NCBI GenBank assembly: GCA_011170375.1
Contig: DUEV01000005.1
Span: 106,231-170,230 of the forward strand
Direction of reading: 5' to 3'
DNA length: 64,000 nt
DNA from: Dehalococcoidia bacterium
GTDB taxonomy: Bacteria; Chloroflexota; Dehalococcoidia; Dehalococcoidales; Fen-1064
Shown piece by piece: positions 17,171-25,597 of the stretch. The stretch's first letter is position 1. Every line of letters starts with the position of its first letter. Under the pieces are notes generated by a model that worked only from the letters and a program-made list of their open reading frames with translations, was not told the DNA's origin and did no database searches. The translations under genes were made by a program, and so were the position numbers.

Positions 17171-17418
17171 TACCCTTCTCCCTTTTCGGGCTCCTCGTCG
17201 GCCGTGACAACGTGAATGGCAAATTCGGGGCATACCATGCTGCACATTTCACAACCAATACAATTACCGTTATCGTCCATACGGACAATGTGGTACCCTT
17301 TGCTGTTGGTCTCGTCGCTTTCGTAAAGTAGGTGTTGCGGGCAAAACTCAATGCAGAAACGGCAGCCCTTGCACCATTCTGTCATCACAAAGACTTGGTT
17401 CTGTTTGGATTTTATCAC
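17170..17418 (-). CDS. korD: 2-oxoacid:ferredoxin oxidoreductase, delta (ferredoxin) subunit
   Basis: Small 2x[4Fe-4S] ferredoxin-type subunit that passes electrons out of the complex. Two complete cluster motifs are visible: CKGCRFCIEFCP and CIGCEMCSMVCP. Start is uncertain: GTG at 17418 is used, with TTG at 17475 or ATG at 17385 as alternatives; none has a strong ribosome binding site. First gene of the korDABC-argC operon. Confidence 0.85.
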   Translation of the reverse strand: MIKSKQNQVFVMTEWCKGCRFCIEFCPQHLLYESDETNSKGYHIVRMDDNGNCIGCEMCSMVCPEFAIHVVTADEEPEKGEG

Positions 17419-17590
17419 GCTGTTGCTCAATAGTCCCTGTGGATTCCCAATATATGATGATGGCGGGGAGAACAAGACTAGAATAGCACAGCAGGCTGCG
17501 GATTATCAAACTAGTACACCTCGGCTGCGGCAGGGCTAGAGAAATCTGTCGCATGGCCGTACTCCTCGCAATGACATAGGCCTCTCTCAG

Positions 17591-17620
17591 TTGTGGCCTT
17601 TTCGATGTTGGTGATATAAT
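17591..17620 (+). promoter_or_regulatory. Promoter of folC
   Basis: TTGTGG (17591-17596), 18 bases, perfect TATAAT (17615-17620). The predicted start near 17627 leaves a leader of about 15 bases before the ATG at 17642. Confidence 0.5.
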
Positions 17621-17641
17621 TTCAGGCAGGTATTTCTTAAG

Positions 17642-19042
17642 ATGGCAGGGGGCAGAGCCTGTGGCTGTTCCCCCTTCATTTTTAGCACCGGGTTTGAGGT
17701 TAGGCAGACGGATAATCTTTATCAACAGGCACTGGACTACATCTACAGCTTCATCGACCACGAGAGGCAACCCGGTCCGCGCACGCGGGCTACTTATGAC
17801 CTGCGGCGCATGGACGAGCTGCTGGGGAGGCTGGACAATCCCCACCTGAAGGCCCGCACTGTCCATATCGCCGGTTCCAAGGGGAAGGGGAGTGTCGCCG
17901 CGATGGTGGCCTCTGCCCTGACCGCCGCTGGATATACCACCGGACTCTTCACCTCGCCGCATCTACACATATTAAACGAGCGTATGCGGGTGGACTGGGA
18001 AATGATATCCAATGAGGAGCTGGTTGCTCTGGTGGACGAAATTCGTCCTGAGATTGAGGCTGTAAACGAAGCAGCTACCTATGGTCAGCTGACGACCTTC
18101 GAAATACTGACGGCGCTGGGGTTCACTCACTTTGCCCAAAAGAGTGTCGATTATCAGGTAATAGAGGTAGGGCTGGGTGGCCGACTCGATGCCACCAACG
18201 TTGTCCATCCCGAGGTCTGTGTCATCACCTCAATCAGCCTTGAGCATACCGAGGTTCTGGGCAATACCCTGACTGAGATTGCTGTGGAGAAGGCCGGGAT
18301 TATCAAGGATGGCATACCTGTGATAACTTCTCCTCAGGTTGAAGAAGTAGACCGCATCTTTGAGGAGGCGTGCCGTGCCCACAAGGCGGAGCTAATCAGG
18401 ATAGGTCGGGACGTTACTTGGCACAATCCCCGTTATGAATTGGAGAGGCAGTTCCTGCAGGTCAAGGGACGGCTGGATAGCTACGCGCTCTGGATATCAT
18501 TGCTGGGGCAATACCAGTTCGACAACGCTGCGGTAGCAGTAGCCGCACTGGAGGTATTGGCAGAGCGTAGTCCGAAAATCACAGTAGAGGGTATCCAGAA
18601 CGGACTGGCGAGGGTGCAATGGGAAGGCCGACTCCAGATTCTTAGTCACAAACCCCTTATCGTGGTTGATGGCGCTCATAATGTTGATTCTGTCCGAAGG
18701 CTGAGGCAGTCACTGAAGCAGTACTTTGATTTTGACCATGCTATTTTGATTGTTGGACTCTCCGCGGATAAAGACCTCAGCGGAGTGGTCTCGGAGCTGG
18801 TACCTTTCTTTGACCGGGTAATTGTCACCCGCTCAGTCCATCCCCGAGCAATGGCGACTGCCCCGATAGTGGCTGAGTTCGCCCGACACGGTGTGGAGGC
18901 CGCGGAAACGGATGATATATCGATTGCCCTACCACTCGCCCTGGGCTGGGCTGGAGACAGGGACCTGATTTGTGTTACCGGCTCGCTCTTTGTGGTGGCT
19001 GGAGCAATTGAGCAGGCGGCACTGTTGAGCTTGCCGGCTTGA
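17642..19042 (+). CDS. folC: Dihydrofolate synthase/folylpolyglutamate synthase
   Basis: Adds glutamate to dihydropteroate and to folates. 466 residues, slightly long because of about 20 extra N-terminal residues before the usual YQQALDYIYSFID start. The Mur-ligase ATP loop is seen as GSKGKGSVAAM near residues 80-90, followed by TGLFTSPHLHILNERMRV, which holds folate- and Mg-binding positions. The C-terminal domain has VDGAHN near residue 344. No better start codon or Shine-Dalgarno sequence is seen. A terminator-like hairpin follows. Confidence 0.93.
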   Translation: MAGGRACGCSPFIFSTGFEVRQTDNLYQQALDYIYSFIDHERQPGPRTRATYDLRRMDELLGRLDNPHLKARTVHIAGSKGKGSVAAMVASALTAAGYTTGLFTSPHLHILNERMRVDWEMISNEELVALVDEIRPEIEAVNEAATYGQLTTFEILTALGFTHFAQKSVDYQVIEVGLGGRLDATNVVHPEVCVITSISLEHTEVLGNTLTEIAVEKAGIIKDGIPVITSPQVEEVDRIFEEACRAHKAELIRIGRDVTWHNPRYELERQFLQVKGRLDSYALWISLLGQYQFDNAAVAVAALEVLAERSPKITVEGIQNGLARVQWEGRLQILSHKPLIVVDGAHNVDSVRRLRQSLKQYFDFDHAILIVGLSADKDLSGVVSELVPFFDRVIVTRSVHPRAMATAPIVAEFARHGVEAAETDDISIALPLALGWAGDRDLICVTGSLFVVAGAIEQAALLSLPA

Positions 19043-19092
19043 GTTTTGACCATCCTGCGTACAGCCGTATATTGAGATTAAGGGCCTTCTTA

Positions 19093-19125
19093 CCCTGGGG
19101 GTGGGACCAGGGATTATTTGTTTTT
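19093..19125 (+). terminator. Terminator-like hairpin after folC
   Basis: CCCTGG/CCAGGG stem (19093-19112) with an 8-base loop, followed by ATTATTTGTTTTT. Modest stem but followed by a T-rich run. Confidence 0.5.
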
Positions 19126-19182
19126 GCAGAGTAAAGAGCATTGGAGCAAGTAGGAACTAGCGGGCAGACTGGGGGTAGGGGA

Positions 19183-20649
19183 ATGGACGGTAGGTACGGT
19201 GGAGGGCCGGGTACCTTCGGCAGGGACTGGACTCAGGGCAGCATCGCAGGCAACGTGTTGAGGTTGTCATGGCCAATGGTCATCACCAGTACCCTGATGA
19301 TGTTAGGTCCCACCATTGACATGATATGGGTGGGGAAGCTCGGTTCGGCCTCGGTGGCTGGGGTCGGTGTGGCCGGTATCGCCGTCCAGCTTACCATGGG
19401 GGCCATGATGGGCCTGACCATGGGGATGAGAGCCCTGATTGCCCGCTTTGTCGGTGCCAGAGACCCGAACAGCGCCAATCTGGTGGCGCAGCAAGGATTC
19501 GTTGTCAGTGGCGGGTTTGCCCTGCTGGTGGCACTGGTGGGCATCTTCTTCGCGGAGCCGATACTCGGGATATTCGGGCTTGACCCTGATGTCATGACGG
19601 AAGGTGTCGCCTACCTGAGAATCCAGTTTGTCGGCATGGCGGCGGTATCGTTCCGCTTCATGGTTGAGGGTGTCATGCAGGCCTCCGGTGATGCCATTAC
19701 CCCGATGGTGACCGCCACGATATACCGGCTGGTCCACGTGACGCTTTCCCCATTTTTCATTTTCGGGCTGTGGATATTTCCGGAGCTCGGTGTTACAGGG
19801 GCCGCTGTGACCAGCATCATCTCGTACAGTCTTGGTGTTGCCCTGGGACTCTGGTTTCTTGGTAGCGGCCGGGCGATGGTGTTTATCGGTCGGGGCGGAC
19901 TGGATGAAGCCGGGCGTCGGACGGGGTCGCGTTTCCTCTGGTGGATTCCCCGGAGTCAACCCTCGCGGTTGCGGCTCAGTTTCCGGAATTTCCGCTTTGA
20001 CACCGGCATTATCTGGCGTATCATCAAGATTGGCGCGCCGGCCATGGTCTCCGGGATGCAGCGCACCGCCAGCCAGTTCGTCCTGATGCTCTTCGTCAGT
20101 CCTTTCGGCACCTTCGCCGTGGCGGCCCATTCAATCGTGCAGCGTGTTGAGATGGTGCTCTTCATACCGGGTATGGCCTTCGGCCAGGCGGCCGGTGTGC
20201 TGGCCGGACAGAACCTCGGTGCACAGAAACCAGACCGGGCGGAGCGGAGCGCCTGGATAGCACTGATGATGTCCGAAGGTTTCCTGGTATCAAGTGCACT
20301 GATACTGCTGCTCATACCTGCACAGGTAGTAGGTATCTTTAATGCTGAACAAGGCCTGCTGGATATTGCTGTGACCTACGTGAGAATTGCCGTAACCGGT
20401 TACGTGGTCATGGGTTTTACCTCCACACTGATGAACGTATTGTCCGGTGCCGGTGATACTGTCCCTCCGATGATTTTCAGCCTGATAACCGCCTGGGTGG
20501 TGCAGGTGCCGCTGGCATTTTTCCTGCCAAAGGTGGGTGACCTGGGGGTGTTCGGGGTACGCTGGGCGATGTCGGCCGGATTTATGGTGAGTGCAGTCTT
20601 ATATCTTATCTATTTCCGTATCGGAAGATGGAAGCGGAAGCAAGTTTGA
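19183..20649 (+). CDS. MATE-family efflux transporter (first of tandem pair)
   Basis: About 488 residues, 12 transmembrane segments; Na+ or H+ driven export of cationic drugs or metabolites in known members. Family blocks are seen in both halves: WPMVITSTLMMLGPTIDMIWVGKLG at the start and GQAAGVLAGQNLGAQKPDRAE in the second half. An in-frame TTG at 19141 could add 14 residues; the ATG at 19183 is preferred because GGGGGTAGGGG precedes it and the downstream paralogue aligns from there. A basic tail GRWKRKQV ends the protein. Twelve bases separate it from the paralogue. Confidence 0.88.
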   Translation: MDGRYGGGPGTFGRDWTQGSIAGNVLRLSWPMVITSTLMMLGPTIDMIWVGKLGSASVAGVGVAGIAVQLTMGAMMGLTMGMRALIARFVGARDPNSANLVAQQGFVVSGGFALLVALVGIFFAEPILGIFGLDPDVMTEGVAYLRIQFVGMAAVSFRFMVEGVMQASGDAITPMVTATIYRLVHVTLSPFFIFGLWIFPELGVTGAAVTSIISYSLGVALGLWFLGSGRAMVFIGRGGLDEAGRRTGSRFLWWIPRSQPSRLRLSFRNFRFDTGIIWRIIKIGAPAMVSGMQRTASQFVLMLFVSPFGTFAVAAHSIVQRVEMVLFIPGMAFGQAAGVLAGQNLGAQKPDRAERSAWIALMMSEGFLVSSALILLLIPAQVVGIFNAEQGLLDIAVTYVRIAVTGYVVMGFTSTLMNVLSGAGDTVPPMIFSLITAWVVQVPLAFFLPKVGDLGVFGVRWAMSAGFMVSAVLYLIYFRIGRWKRKQV

Positions 20650-20661
20650 CTGCGGAGAGAG

Positions 20662-22182
20662 ATGGAAGAGAACGAAGAGAACTTGGATTTAGATGCTGAA
20701 TCATACGGTGGCAGACGTGGTGCATTCGGCCGTGACTGGACCAAGGGCAGCATCCTGAAGAACCTCCTCTCTTTAGGATGGCCAATGTCCGTTAGCGCTG
20801 TCCTGATGATGATAGGCCCGACGATTGACCTGGTATGGGTGGGTATGCTGGGGGAGGCATCGCTTGCCGGTGTGGGTGTAGCCGGTACCGCCGTGATGGT
20901 GGTGAACTCGGCGCGGATGGGACTGACCACTGGTACCAGAGCAATGGTTGCCCGCTTTGTTGGTGCCGGTAACATTGAGGGTGCCAACCACGTGGCACAG
21001 CAGGCCTTTGTTATCAGTGCTGCCTTCTCAATTTTCATGGCCGCCATCGGTATCATCCTGGCTGAACCAATAATGCGTATTCTCGGAGTAGAAGAGGATG
21101 TTGTTACCGAGGGGGCGGCCTATATGCGCATAATGTTTGTCGGTTCGGTGGCGATGTCCTTCAGGATGATGAGTGAAAGTATCATGCAGGCCTCAGGCGA
21201 TGCCATGACACCGATGCTGGCTTCGGTGGCTTTCCGGATACTTCATGTGGTACTCTGCCCCTTCCTTGTTCTGGGGTGGTGGATATTCCCCCGCATGGGA
21301 GTCAGTGGTGCCGCCCTGACCAATGTTGTCTCTCAGGGTCTGGGAGCTGCGATTGGGTTCTGGGCCCTTTTTTCCGGTAACTCAGCCGGGTTTAACCGAA
21401 CCCGGTGGCAGCAATCGATTAGGGACAGTAATCTGGGGATTATCGGTAAAGCATTCGGATTCCTTGCCATCTGGCGACTCTTCCGAACGGGCCCCTCGCG
21501 CCTGCGGATGAGTCTAAGAGGCTTCAGTTTCGACCGGAGCATGATATGGCGGATCGTCCGGATCGGTATCCCGGCTTCCGTTACCGGAATCGAGCGGAGC
21601 TTTGCCAACGTACTTCTGGTTCGCTTTGTATCGCCGTTTGGTACCACGGCTGTTACCGCCCACACTCTGATTCAGCGGGTGGGGATGTTCTTCCATATGC
21701 CAGGCCAGGGGCTCGGCCAGGCAGCCGGTGTGCTCGCTGGCCAGAACCTGGGAGCACGGCAACCGGAACGTGCTGAGAGGACGGGCTGGATTGCAGTAGG
21801 CCTGTTTTCGGTTTTAATGGTAGTTTCCTCGGTAATTGTGTTTGTGTGGGCCGAAGAGATAATCGGCATCTTTAGCTCTGATCCGGCCACGAGAGCGCTG
21901 GGTGGTGATTTCCTCCGGATTGAAATTGTGAGCTTCATGTTTTTTGGCCTGGTGCAGGTGCTAGTTCAGTGCCTGAATGGTGTCGGTGATACCCTCATCC
22001 CAATGCTGACCACGCTACTCACAATGTGGCTGGTACAGGTGCCTATGGCGTACTTCATACCGAAATATACCCCAATCGGCGTCTACGGGGTGCGCTGGGG
22101 GGTAGTGACCGCTATCATACTGAGGGCTGTTACATACGCAATATATTTTAAGTCCGGCAGGTGGAAGCGTAAGAGAGTCTAG
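20662..22182 (+). CDS. MATE-family efflux transporter (second of tandem pair)
   Basis: 506 residues, clearly paralogous to the preceding gene along its length (shared FGRDWTKGSI start, GPTIDLVWVGMLG, GQAAGVLAGQNLGARQPERAE and terminal GRWKRKRV). It contains an extra loop of about 20 residues near the domain junction. GGAGAGAG serves as ribosome binding site. The pair probably arose by tandem duplication and may work as separate pumps with different substrates. A third, truncated copy of the tail follows directly. Confidence 0.88.
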   Translation: MEENEENLDLDAESYGGRRGAFGRDWTKGSILKNLLSLGWPMSVSAVLMMIGPTIDLVWVGMLGEASLAGVGVAGTAVMVVNSARMGLTTGTRAMVARFVGAGNIEGANHVAQQAFVISAAFSIFMAAIGIILAEPIMRILGVEEDVVTEGAAYMRIMFVGSVAMSFRMMSESIMQASGDAMTPMLASVAFRILHVVLCPFLVLGWWIFPRMGVSGAALTNVVSQGLGAAIGFWALFSGNSAGFNRTRWQQSIRDSNLGIIGKAFGFLAIWRLFRTGPSRLRMSLRGFSFDRSMIWRIVRIGIPASVTGIERSFANVLLVRFVSPFGTTAVTAHTLIQRVGMFFHMPGQGLGQAAGVLAGQNLGARQPERAERTGWIAVGLFSVLMVVSSVIVFVWAEEIIGIFSSDPATRALGGDFLRIEIVSFMFFGLVQVLVQCLNGVGDTLIPMLTTLLTMWLVQVPMAYFIPKYTPIGVYGVRWGVVTAIILRAVTYAIYFKSGRWKRKRV

Positions 22183-22239
22183 CCAGCGACAGCAATTTCT
22201 ATCATCAGATTTGGCAGGTGGAAGTTTAAAAGGTTATAA
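22183..22239 (+). pseudogene. Tail remnant of a third MATE copy
   Basis: Directly after the stop of the second MATE gene and in the same frame, 18 codons read PATAISIIRFGRWKFKRL then TAA. This aligns with the C-termini of both MATE genes (YFRIGRWKRKQV, YFKSGRWKRKRV). It is best explained as the leftover end of a deleted third tandem copy. It also provides the promoter of the next gene. Confidence 0.55.
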
Positions 22240-22240
22240 T
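22211..22240 (+). promoter_or_regulatory. Promoter of the FmdB-like/dtd genes
   Basis: TTGGCA (22211-22216), 18 bases, perfect TATAAT (22235-22240), lying within the MATE tail remnant. Confidence 0.5.
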
Positions 22241-22292
22241 CAGTTTTGGTTGCATGCGGAAGATTTCCGAACATATCCTGTGAGGTGATACT

Positions 22293-22586
22293 GTGCCCAC
22301 CTACGAGTACGAGTGTAATGTATGCCACTACCGCTTTGACAAGCGTCAGGGATTTAATGATGCCCCACTGGCGGAATGCCCGAAGTGCCAGGGCACCAGT
22401 CGGCGGGTCTTCTATCCAGCGCCAATCATCTTCAAGGGGAGCGGTTTTTATGTGACCGACAGCCGCAGCCGTAGAGATGATGGTGAGCGTGAATATAGTG
22501 CTGAGTCCGATTCCAGCGGAGAAAAGTCGCCTGCCAGTGAAGGGGCAAAGGAGACCGGGAGTGAAGGCACTACTGCAGCGGGTTAG
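22293..22586 (+). CDS. FmdB-family zinc-ribbon protein
   Basis: 97 residues. Starts MPTYEYECNVCHYRF, the classic FmdB opening, and has two CxxC pairs (CNVC and CPKC), followed by RRVFYPAPIIFKGSGFYVTD, which is also conserved in the family, then a low-complexity acidic/Ser tail. Putative regulator or RNA-associated protein; function not settled. GTG start with GAGGTGA upstream. Its end overlaps dtd by 26 bases. Confidence 0.88.
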   Translation: MPTYEYECNVCHYRFDKRQGFNDAPLAECPKCQGTSRRVFYPAPIIFKGSGFYVTDSRSRRDDGEREYSAESDSSGEKSPASEGAKETGSEGTTAAG

Positions 22587-23025
22587 CCATGCCTCGGTCA
22601 GTGTTGAGGGGGAGGTGGTCGGCAGTATCGGGCGGGGACTGGTGGTCTTCGTCGGAGTGGCTGCCGGGGACACCGAGGAGGATGTCGAGTGGCTGGTGCA
22701 GAAGATGGTAGGTCTGCGCATCTTTTCAGATGAAGACGGGAAATTCAATCTATCCGCACTGGACGTTAAAGGAGAATTGCTCCTTGTCAGTCAATTTACA
22801 TTGCTCGCCAGTACCCGCAAAGGGCGCCGCCCCAGCTTCACCGATGCCGCTCCACCCGACCTGGCTGAGGAGCTATTCCAGCGTTACCTGGAGCGGTCTA
22901 GCGCCGCCGGGCTCCGGGTGGCTACCGGACGCTTCCAGCAGTCAATGCAGGTTGAGATACACAATGATGGCCCGGTGACCATTATGCTGGACAGTCGGGA
23001 CAGGCATCTCCCCAGGAACGCATAA
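22561..23025 (+). CDS. dtd: D-aminoacyl-tRNA deacylase
   Basis: Hydrolyses D-aminoacyl-tRNAs (and Gly-tRNA-Ala), protecting translation. 154 residues, normal size. Diagnostic motifs are present: SQFTLLAST near residues 78-86 and NDGPVTIML near 137-145. Start is GTG at 22561 (MKALLQRVSHASV) with AAGGAG upstream, inside the end of the FmdB-like gene in a different frame, so translation is probably coupled. Confidence 0.93.
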   Translation: MKALLQRVSHASVSVEGEVVGSIGRGLVVFVGVAAGDTEEDVEWLVQKMVGLRIFSDEDGKFNLSALDVKGELLLVSQFTLLASTRKGRRPSFTDAAPPDLAEELFQRYLERSSAAGLRVATGRFQQSMQVEIHNDGPVTIMLDSRDRHLPRNA

Positions 23026-23071
23026 CCGGGTTAAGTTCGTTTTAATAGGGAAAGTAAAGGAGGTTAATCGT

Positions 23072-23923
23072 ATGGGTAAGCTTGATGGAAAGGTGGCAAT
23101 CGTTACCGGCGCCAGTCGTGGTATCGGTAAGGCGACCGCAATCCTACTCGCTGCCGAGGGGGCTAAAGTGGCCTGTGCGGCACGCACCATGGGTGAGGGT
23201 GACCACATGTTGGAGGGCTCACTGGCAACTACGGTATCGGAAATCGAGGCCGCCGGTAATACAGCAATAGCGGTACCGACCGATATCTCCAAAGAGGAGA
23301 GCTGTCGTGACCTGGTAGCCAAGACCAAGGAGACCTTTGGTCCGGTCGATGTTCTCGTTAACAACGCCGCCCTGACCTACTTCATTCCGGTCAAGGACTA
23401 CCCGGTACGCCGGTGGCTGCGTTCATTTGCCGTCAACTTCCACGGTGCTTTCATCCTCAGCCAGGCGGTATTACAGGATATGGTTGAGCGGCATAGCGGG
23501 GCTATCGTTAACGTGTCTTCCGGGGCAGCTATCGGGCCGGGGCGTGGTCCATATAAAGAATCCGCCGGTGGAGAGCGCGGTGGTACCTGCTACGGTGCCG
23601 AGAAGGCAGCCCTGGAGCGGTTTACCCAGGGGCTCGCCCAGGAAGTATATCAATACGGTGTATCGGTCGCTTGCGTCTCCCCTTCACTGGTTGTGCCGAC
23701 ACCCGGCACCGTATACCATAAGCTCGTCAGTGGTATGGACGACCCGCGGGGTGAGCCACCCGAGATGATGGCCAGAGCAATCCTTCTTCTGGCTTCCGAG
23801 CCTCTGGATAAGGTGACAGGACGAGTCACCTATAGCCAGCAGATACTCAAGGAGTTCGGCTGGATTGAAGAGGCGAGGGGCGCCGGCGTTGATCGTGCCG
23901 GAAGCGGCTACAGCCAGATATAG
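23072..23923 (+). CDS. SDR-family oxidoreductase
   Basis: Short-chain dehydrogenase of 283 residues acting on an unknown alcohol/ketone. The Rossmann motif TGASRGIG is at residues 13-20, NNAA near 94-97, and the catalytic set Ser (VSSGAA near 149) with YGAEK near 174-178. The Ser-to-Tyr interval is a little longer than average because of an insertion GPGRGPYKESAGGERGG. AAGGAGG precedes the ATG. It stands alone between dtd and the metal block. Confidence 0.85.
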   Translation: MGKLDGKVAIVTGASRGIGKATAILLAAEGAKVACAARTMGEGDHMLEGSLATTVSEIEAAGNTAIAVPTDISKEESCRDLVAKTKETFGPVDVLVNNAALTYFIPVKDYPVRRWLRSFAVNFHGAFILSQAVLQDMVERHSGAIVNVSSGAAIGPGRGPYKESAGGERGGTCYGAEKAALERFTQGLAQEVYQYGVSVACVSPSLVVPTPGTVYHKLVSGMDDPRGEPPEMMARAILLLASEPLDKVTGRVTYSQQILKEFGWIEEARGAGVDRAGSGYSQI

Positions 23924-23991
23924 AACCGGGGTGTGCAGAACAAGGTGACGTATCGTAAGGATGGTTCGTGAAAATCTACTGCAATTAGTTG

Positions 23992-24033
23992 TAAATGCAA
24001 GTGCTTGCATTTATATTTCTGTTCTACTATAAT
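23992..24033 (+). promoter_or_regulatory. Palindromic operator and promoter of the TrmO-Fur-CooT unit
   Basis: A perfect 10-bp inverted repeat TAAATGCAAG-TG-CTTGCATTTA (23992-24013) overlaps the -35 hexamer TTGCAT (24005-24010); 17 bases later comes TATAAT (24028-24033). Core TGCAA-N4-TTGCA recurs before the ABC importer genes. Likely binding site of the Fur-family protein encoded in this unit. Confidence 0.7.
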
Positions 24034-24075
24034 GTACCTATCTGAACGTGATTTCTGGGTTTGCTGGACAGCTCC

Positions 24076-24618
24076 ATGAAGAAAGATAAAGATATATCTG
24101 AGATGAAGCTTAGACCTGTTGGCATAGTAAAAAGCGACGTAAGAGAACCGAGTTTGGTTGTCAAGTCTGGAGACCTGGACAGGCGGGGAGTACTGGGTGA
24201 TGTAAGGAAGTCTCAGAGTCGAATATCGCAAATCCTTATCTATGATGACTACGCTGGTATTCTCGATGGCATAGAAGACTTCTCCCACATCCTGGTTCTT
24301 TATTGGGCCCATCTTACTTCATTGGAGGGTCGTTCTCTGATTAAGGTTCATCCCATGGGCAGGAAGGATATGCCAGAGGTAGGTATTTTTGCCACGTGTA
24401 GTCCTGCCCGCCCAAACCCTATCTGTGTAGCGGCGGTGCCATTGCTCGAGCACAAAGGGAATACTCTTAAAGTGAGGGGCTTGGATGCTGTCGACGGAAG
24501 CCCCTTGATTGATATCAAGCCCTACACCCCCAGGTCCTACAGTGTCAGCGAAGCAGAGGTCGCCGGTTGGATGAGACGAATAGTCAAGGAGCTTACTGAG
24601 GCGGCGGACCAGGGGTAA
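24076..24618 (+). CDS. TrmO/TsaA-family tRNA methyltransferase-like protein
   Basis: About 180 residues. TrmO methylates the N6 atom of t6A37 in certain tRNAs using S-adenosylmethionine. The TsaA fold signature is present: FATCSPARPNPICVAAV near residues 97-113 and GLDAVDGSPLIDIKPY near 136-151. ATG at 24076 chosen over a TTG five codons earlier; no clear ribosome binding site. First gene of a unit that continues into a Fur-family regulator and a CooT-like protein, an unusual setting for a tRNA-modifying enzyme; family members of unknown substrate are common. Confidence 0.8.
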   Translation: MKKDKDISEMKLRPVGIVKSDVREPSLVVKSGDLDRRGVLGDVRKSQSRISQILIYDDYAGILDGIEDFSHILVLYWAHLTSLEGRSLIKVHPMGRKDMPEVGIFATCSPARPNPICVAAVPLLEHKGNTLKVRGLDAVDGSPLIDIKPYTPRSYSVSEAEVAGWMRRIVKELTEAADQG

Positions 24619-24660
24619 TTGACATTGATGCAGAATGTTTCAGCAAAAAGGTGAGGTTAA

Positions 24661-25083
24661 GTGAACCAGTCCGGGCATATAGCCGATTTATTAGGTAAGC
24701 AGGGCTATCGACTGACGCCTCAGCGGCTGATGGTAGTGTCAGCGATTGAGAACAGCGATGACCACATCAGTGCCGAGGAAATTTATTCTCAGGTGGTGGC
24801 CAGGTATCCCAATGTCAATATCTCCACCGTCTACCGTACCCTGGAACTGCTGAAGCGTCTCAGTCTGGTGACTGAGACTGACTTGGAAGGGGGTCGGGTG
24901 CGCTACCATCCGGCGGACAAGGGGCACCATCATCATCTCGTCTGCCAGGAATGTGGCGCCATTATTGACCTCGATGAGTCGCTTCTGGAACCGCTTCAGG
25001 ACGCTCTCCTTCGGGAGCACAATTTCATTGCCGACCTGAGGCATCTGGCCATTCATGGTCGCTGTGTTAGATGTGGGCGGTAG
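24661..25083 (+). CDS. Fur-family metalloregulator (Zur-like by context)
   Basis: 140 residues. N-terminal winged helix (GYRLTPQRLMVVSAIE; VNISTVYRTLELL is the recognition helix block) and C-terminal metal/dimer domain with HHHHLVCQECG and a final CVRCG, giving the two CxxC pairs of a structural zinc site. Starts GTG at 24661 behind AGGTGAGG. The palindrome in its own promoter region and the same half-sites before the ABC metal importer suggest it represses both. Whether it senses Zn, Ni or Mn cannot be read directly; importer context suggests Zn or Ni. Confidence 0.9.
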   Translation: MNQSGHIADLLGKQGYRLTPQRLMVVSAIENSDDHISAEEIYSQVVARYPNVNISTVYRTLELLKRLSLVTETDLEGGRVRYHPADKGHHHHLVCQECGAIIDLDESLLEPLQDALLREHNFIADLRHLAIHGRCVRCGR

Positions 25084-25129
25084 TTATTTCCACCTTCACA
25101 TACGAATGAAGAGTTAATGGAGGTTTCTA

Positions 25130-25342
25130 TTGGGTAATGATGACCTGGTTAAGCTCAAGACCCTGCTTGGCTACTGGATAGAACACAACCAGGAACACGG
25201 CCAGGAGTTCCGGGAGTGGGCGGACAAGGTGACCGGACTGGGTGATGCTGGTGAAGACCTGCGTCAGGCTGCTGAAGAGATGGATAAAGCCAGCCAGCTT
25301 TTGTCGCGGGCCCGGGAGAAACTGGAGAAAGTGGAGGCCTGA
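25130..25342 (+). CDS. Small helical protein linked to CooT
   Basis: 70 residues, TTG start at 25130 with TGGAGG upstream. Almost entirely helical and charged (WIEHNQEHGQEFREWADKV near 16-34, then a heptad-like C-terminus). His and Glu clusters in the first helix could bind metal. It ends one base before the cooT-like gene, so the two are co-translated. Small proteins of this type accompany CooT-like genes in anaerobes as far as I recall, but the function is unknown. Confidence 0.6.
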   Translation: MGNDDLVKLKTLLGYWIEHNQEHGQEFREWADKVTGLGDAGEDLRQAAEEMDKASQLLSRAREKLEKVEA

Positions 25343-25343
25343 A

Positions 25344-25547
25344 ATGTGCCTGTCGAAGGTGTATTTTGAGCGGGGTGGCAGGAAAGAGGTCTTTCTTGAA
25401 GAGGTTGCCTCTGTTACTGTCGATGATGGGAAGCTCCGGTTAAAGACCCTCTTTGGGGAGCAGAAAGAGATTAACGCCCGAATTAAAGAGATTGACCTGC
25501 TGGCCCACAATATCTTACTGGCAGACTCCGGGGTAAATAGCACTTGA
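25344..25547 (+). CDS. CooT-family nickel-binding protein
   Basis: 67 residues. Begins MCLSKV, the Met-Cys start typical of CooT, the small homodimeric Ni-binding protein of CO-dehydrogenase maturation; Cys2 is the metal ligand in the known protein. The remainder is a compact beta fold (KEVFLEEVASVTVDDGKL). GGAGG stands upstream and the start follows the previous stop by one base. No CO dehydrogenase genes are in the window, so the role here may be general nickel handling. Confidence 0.78.
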   Translation: MCLSKVYFERGGRKEVFLEEVASVTVDDGKLRLKTLFGEQKEINARIKEIDLLAHNILLADSGVNST

Positions 25548-25597
25548 CTGGAGGACAATCTTCATGACTGACTGAATATATATTTTTGGTAGTTTAT

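Noticed and set aside
17348-17962. A 204-codon minus-strand frame across the korD-folC gap
   Set aside because: It overlaps both korD and the start of folC in other frames and has no recognisable protein features.
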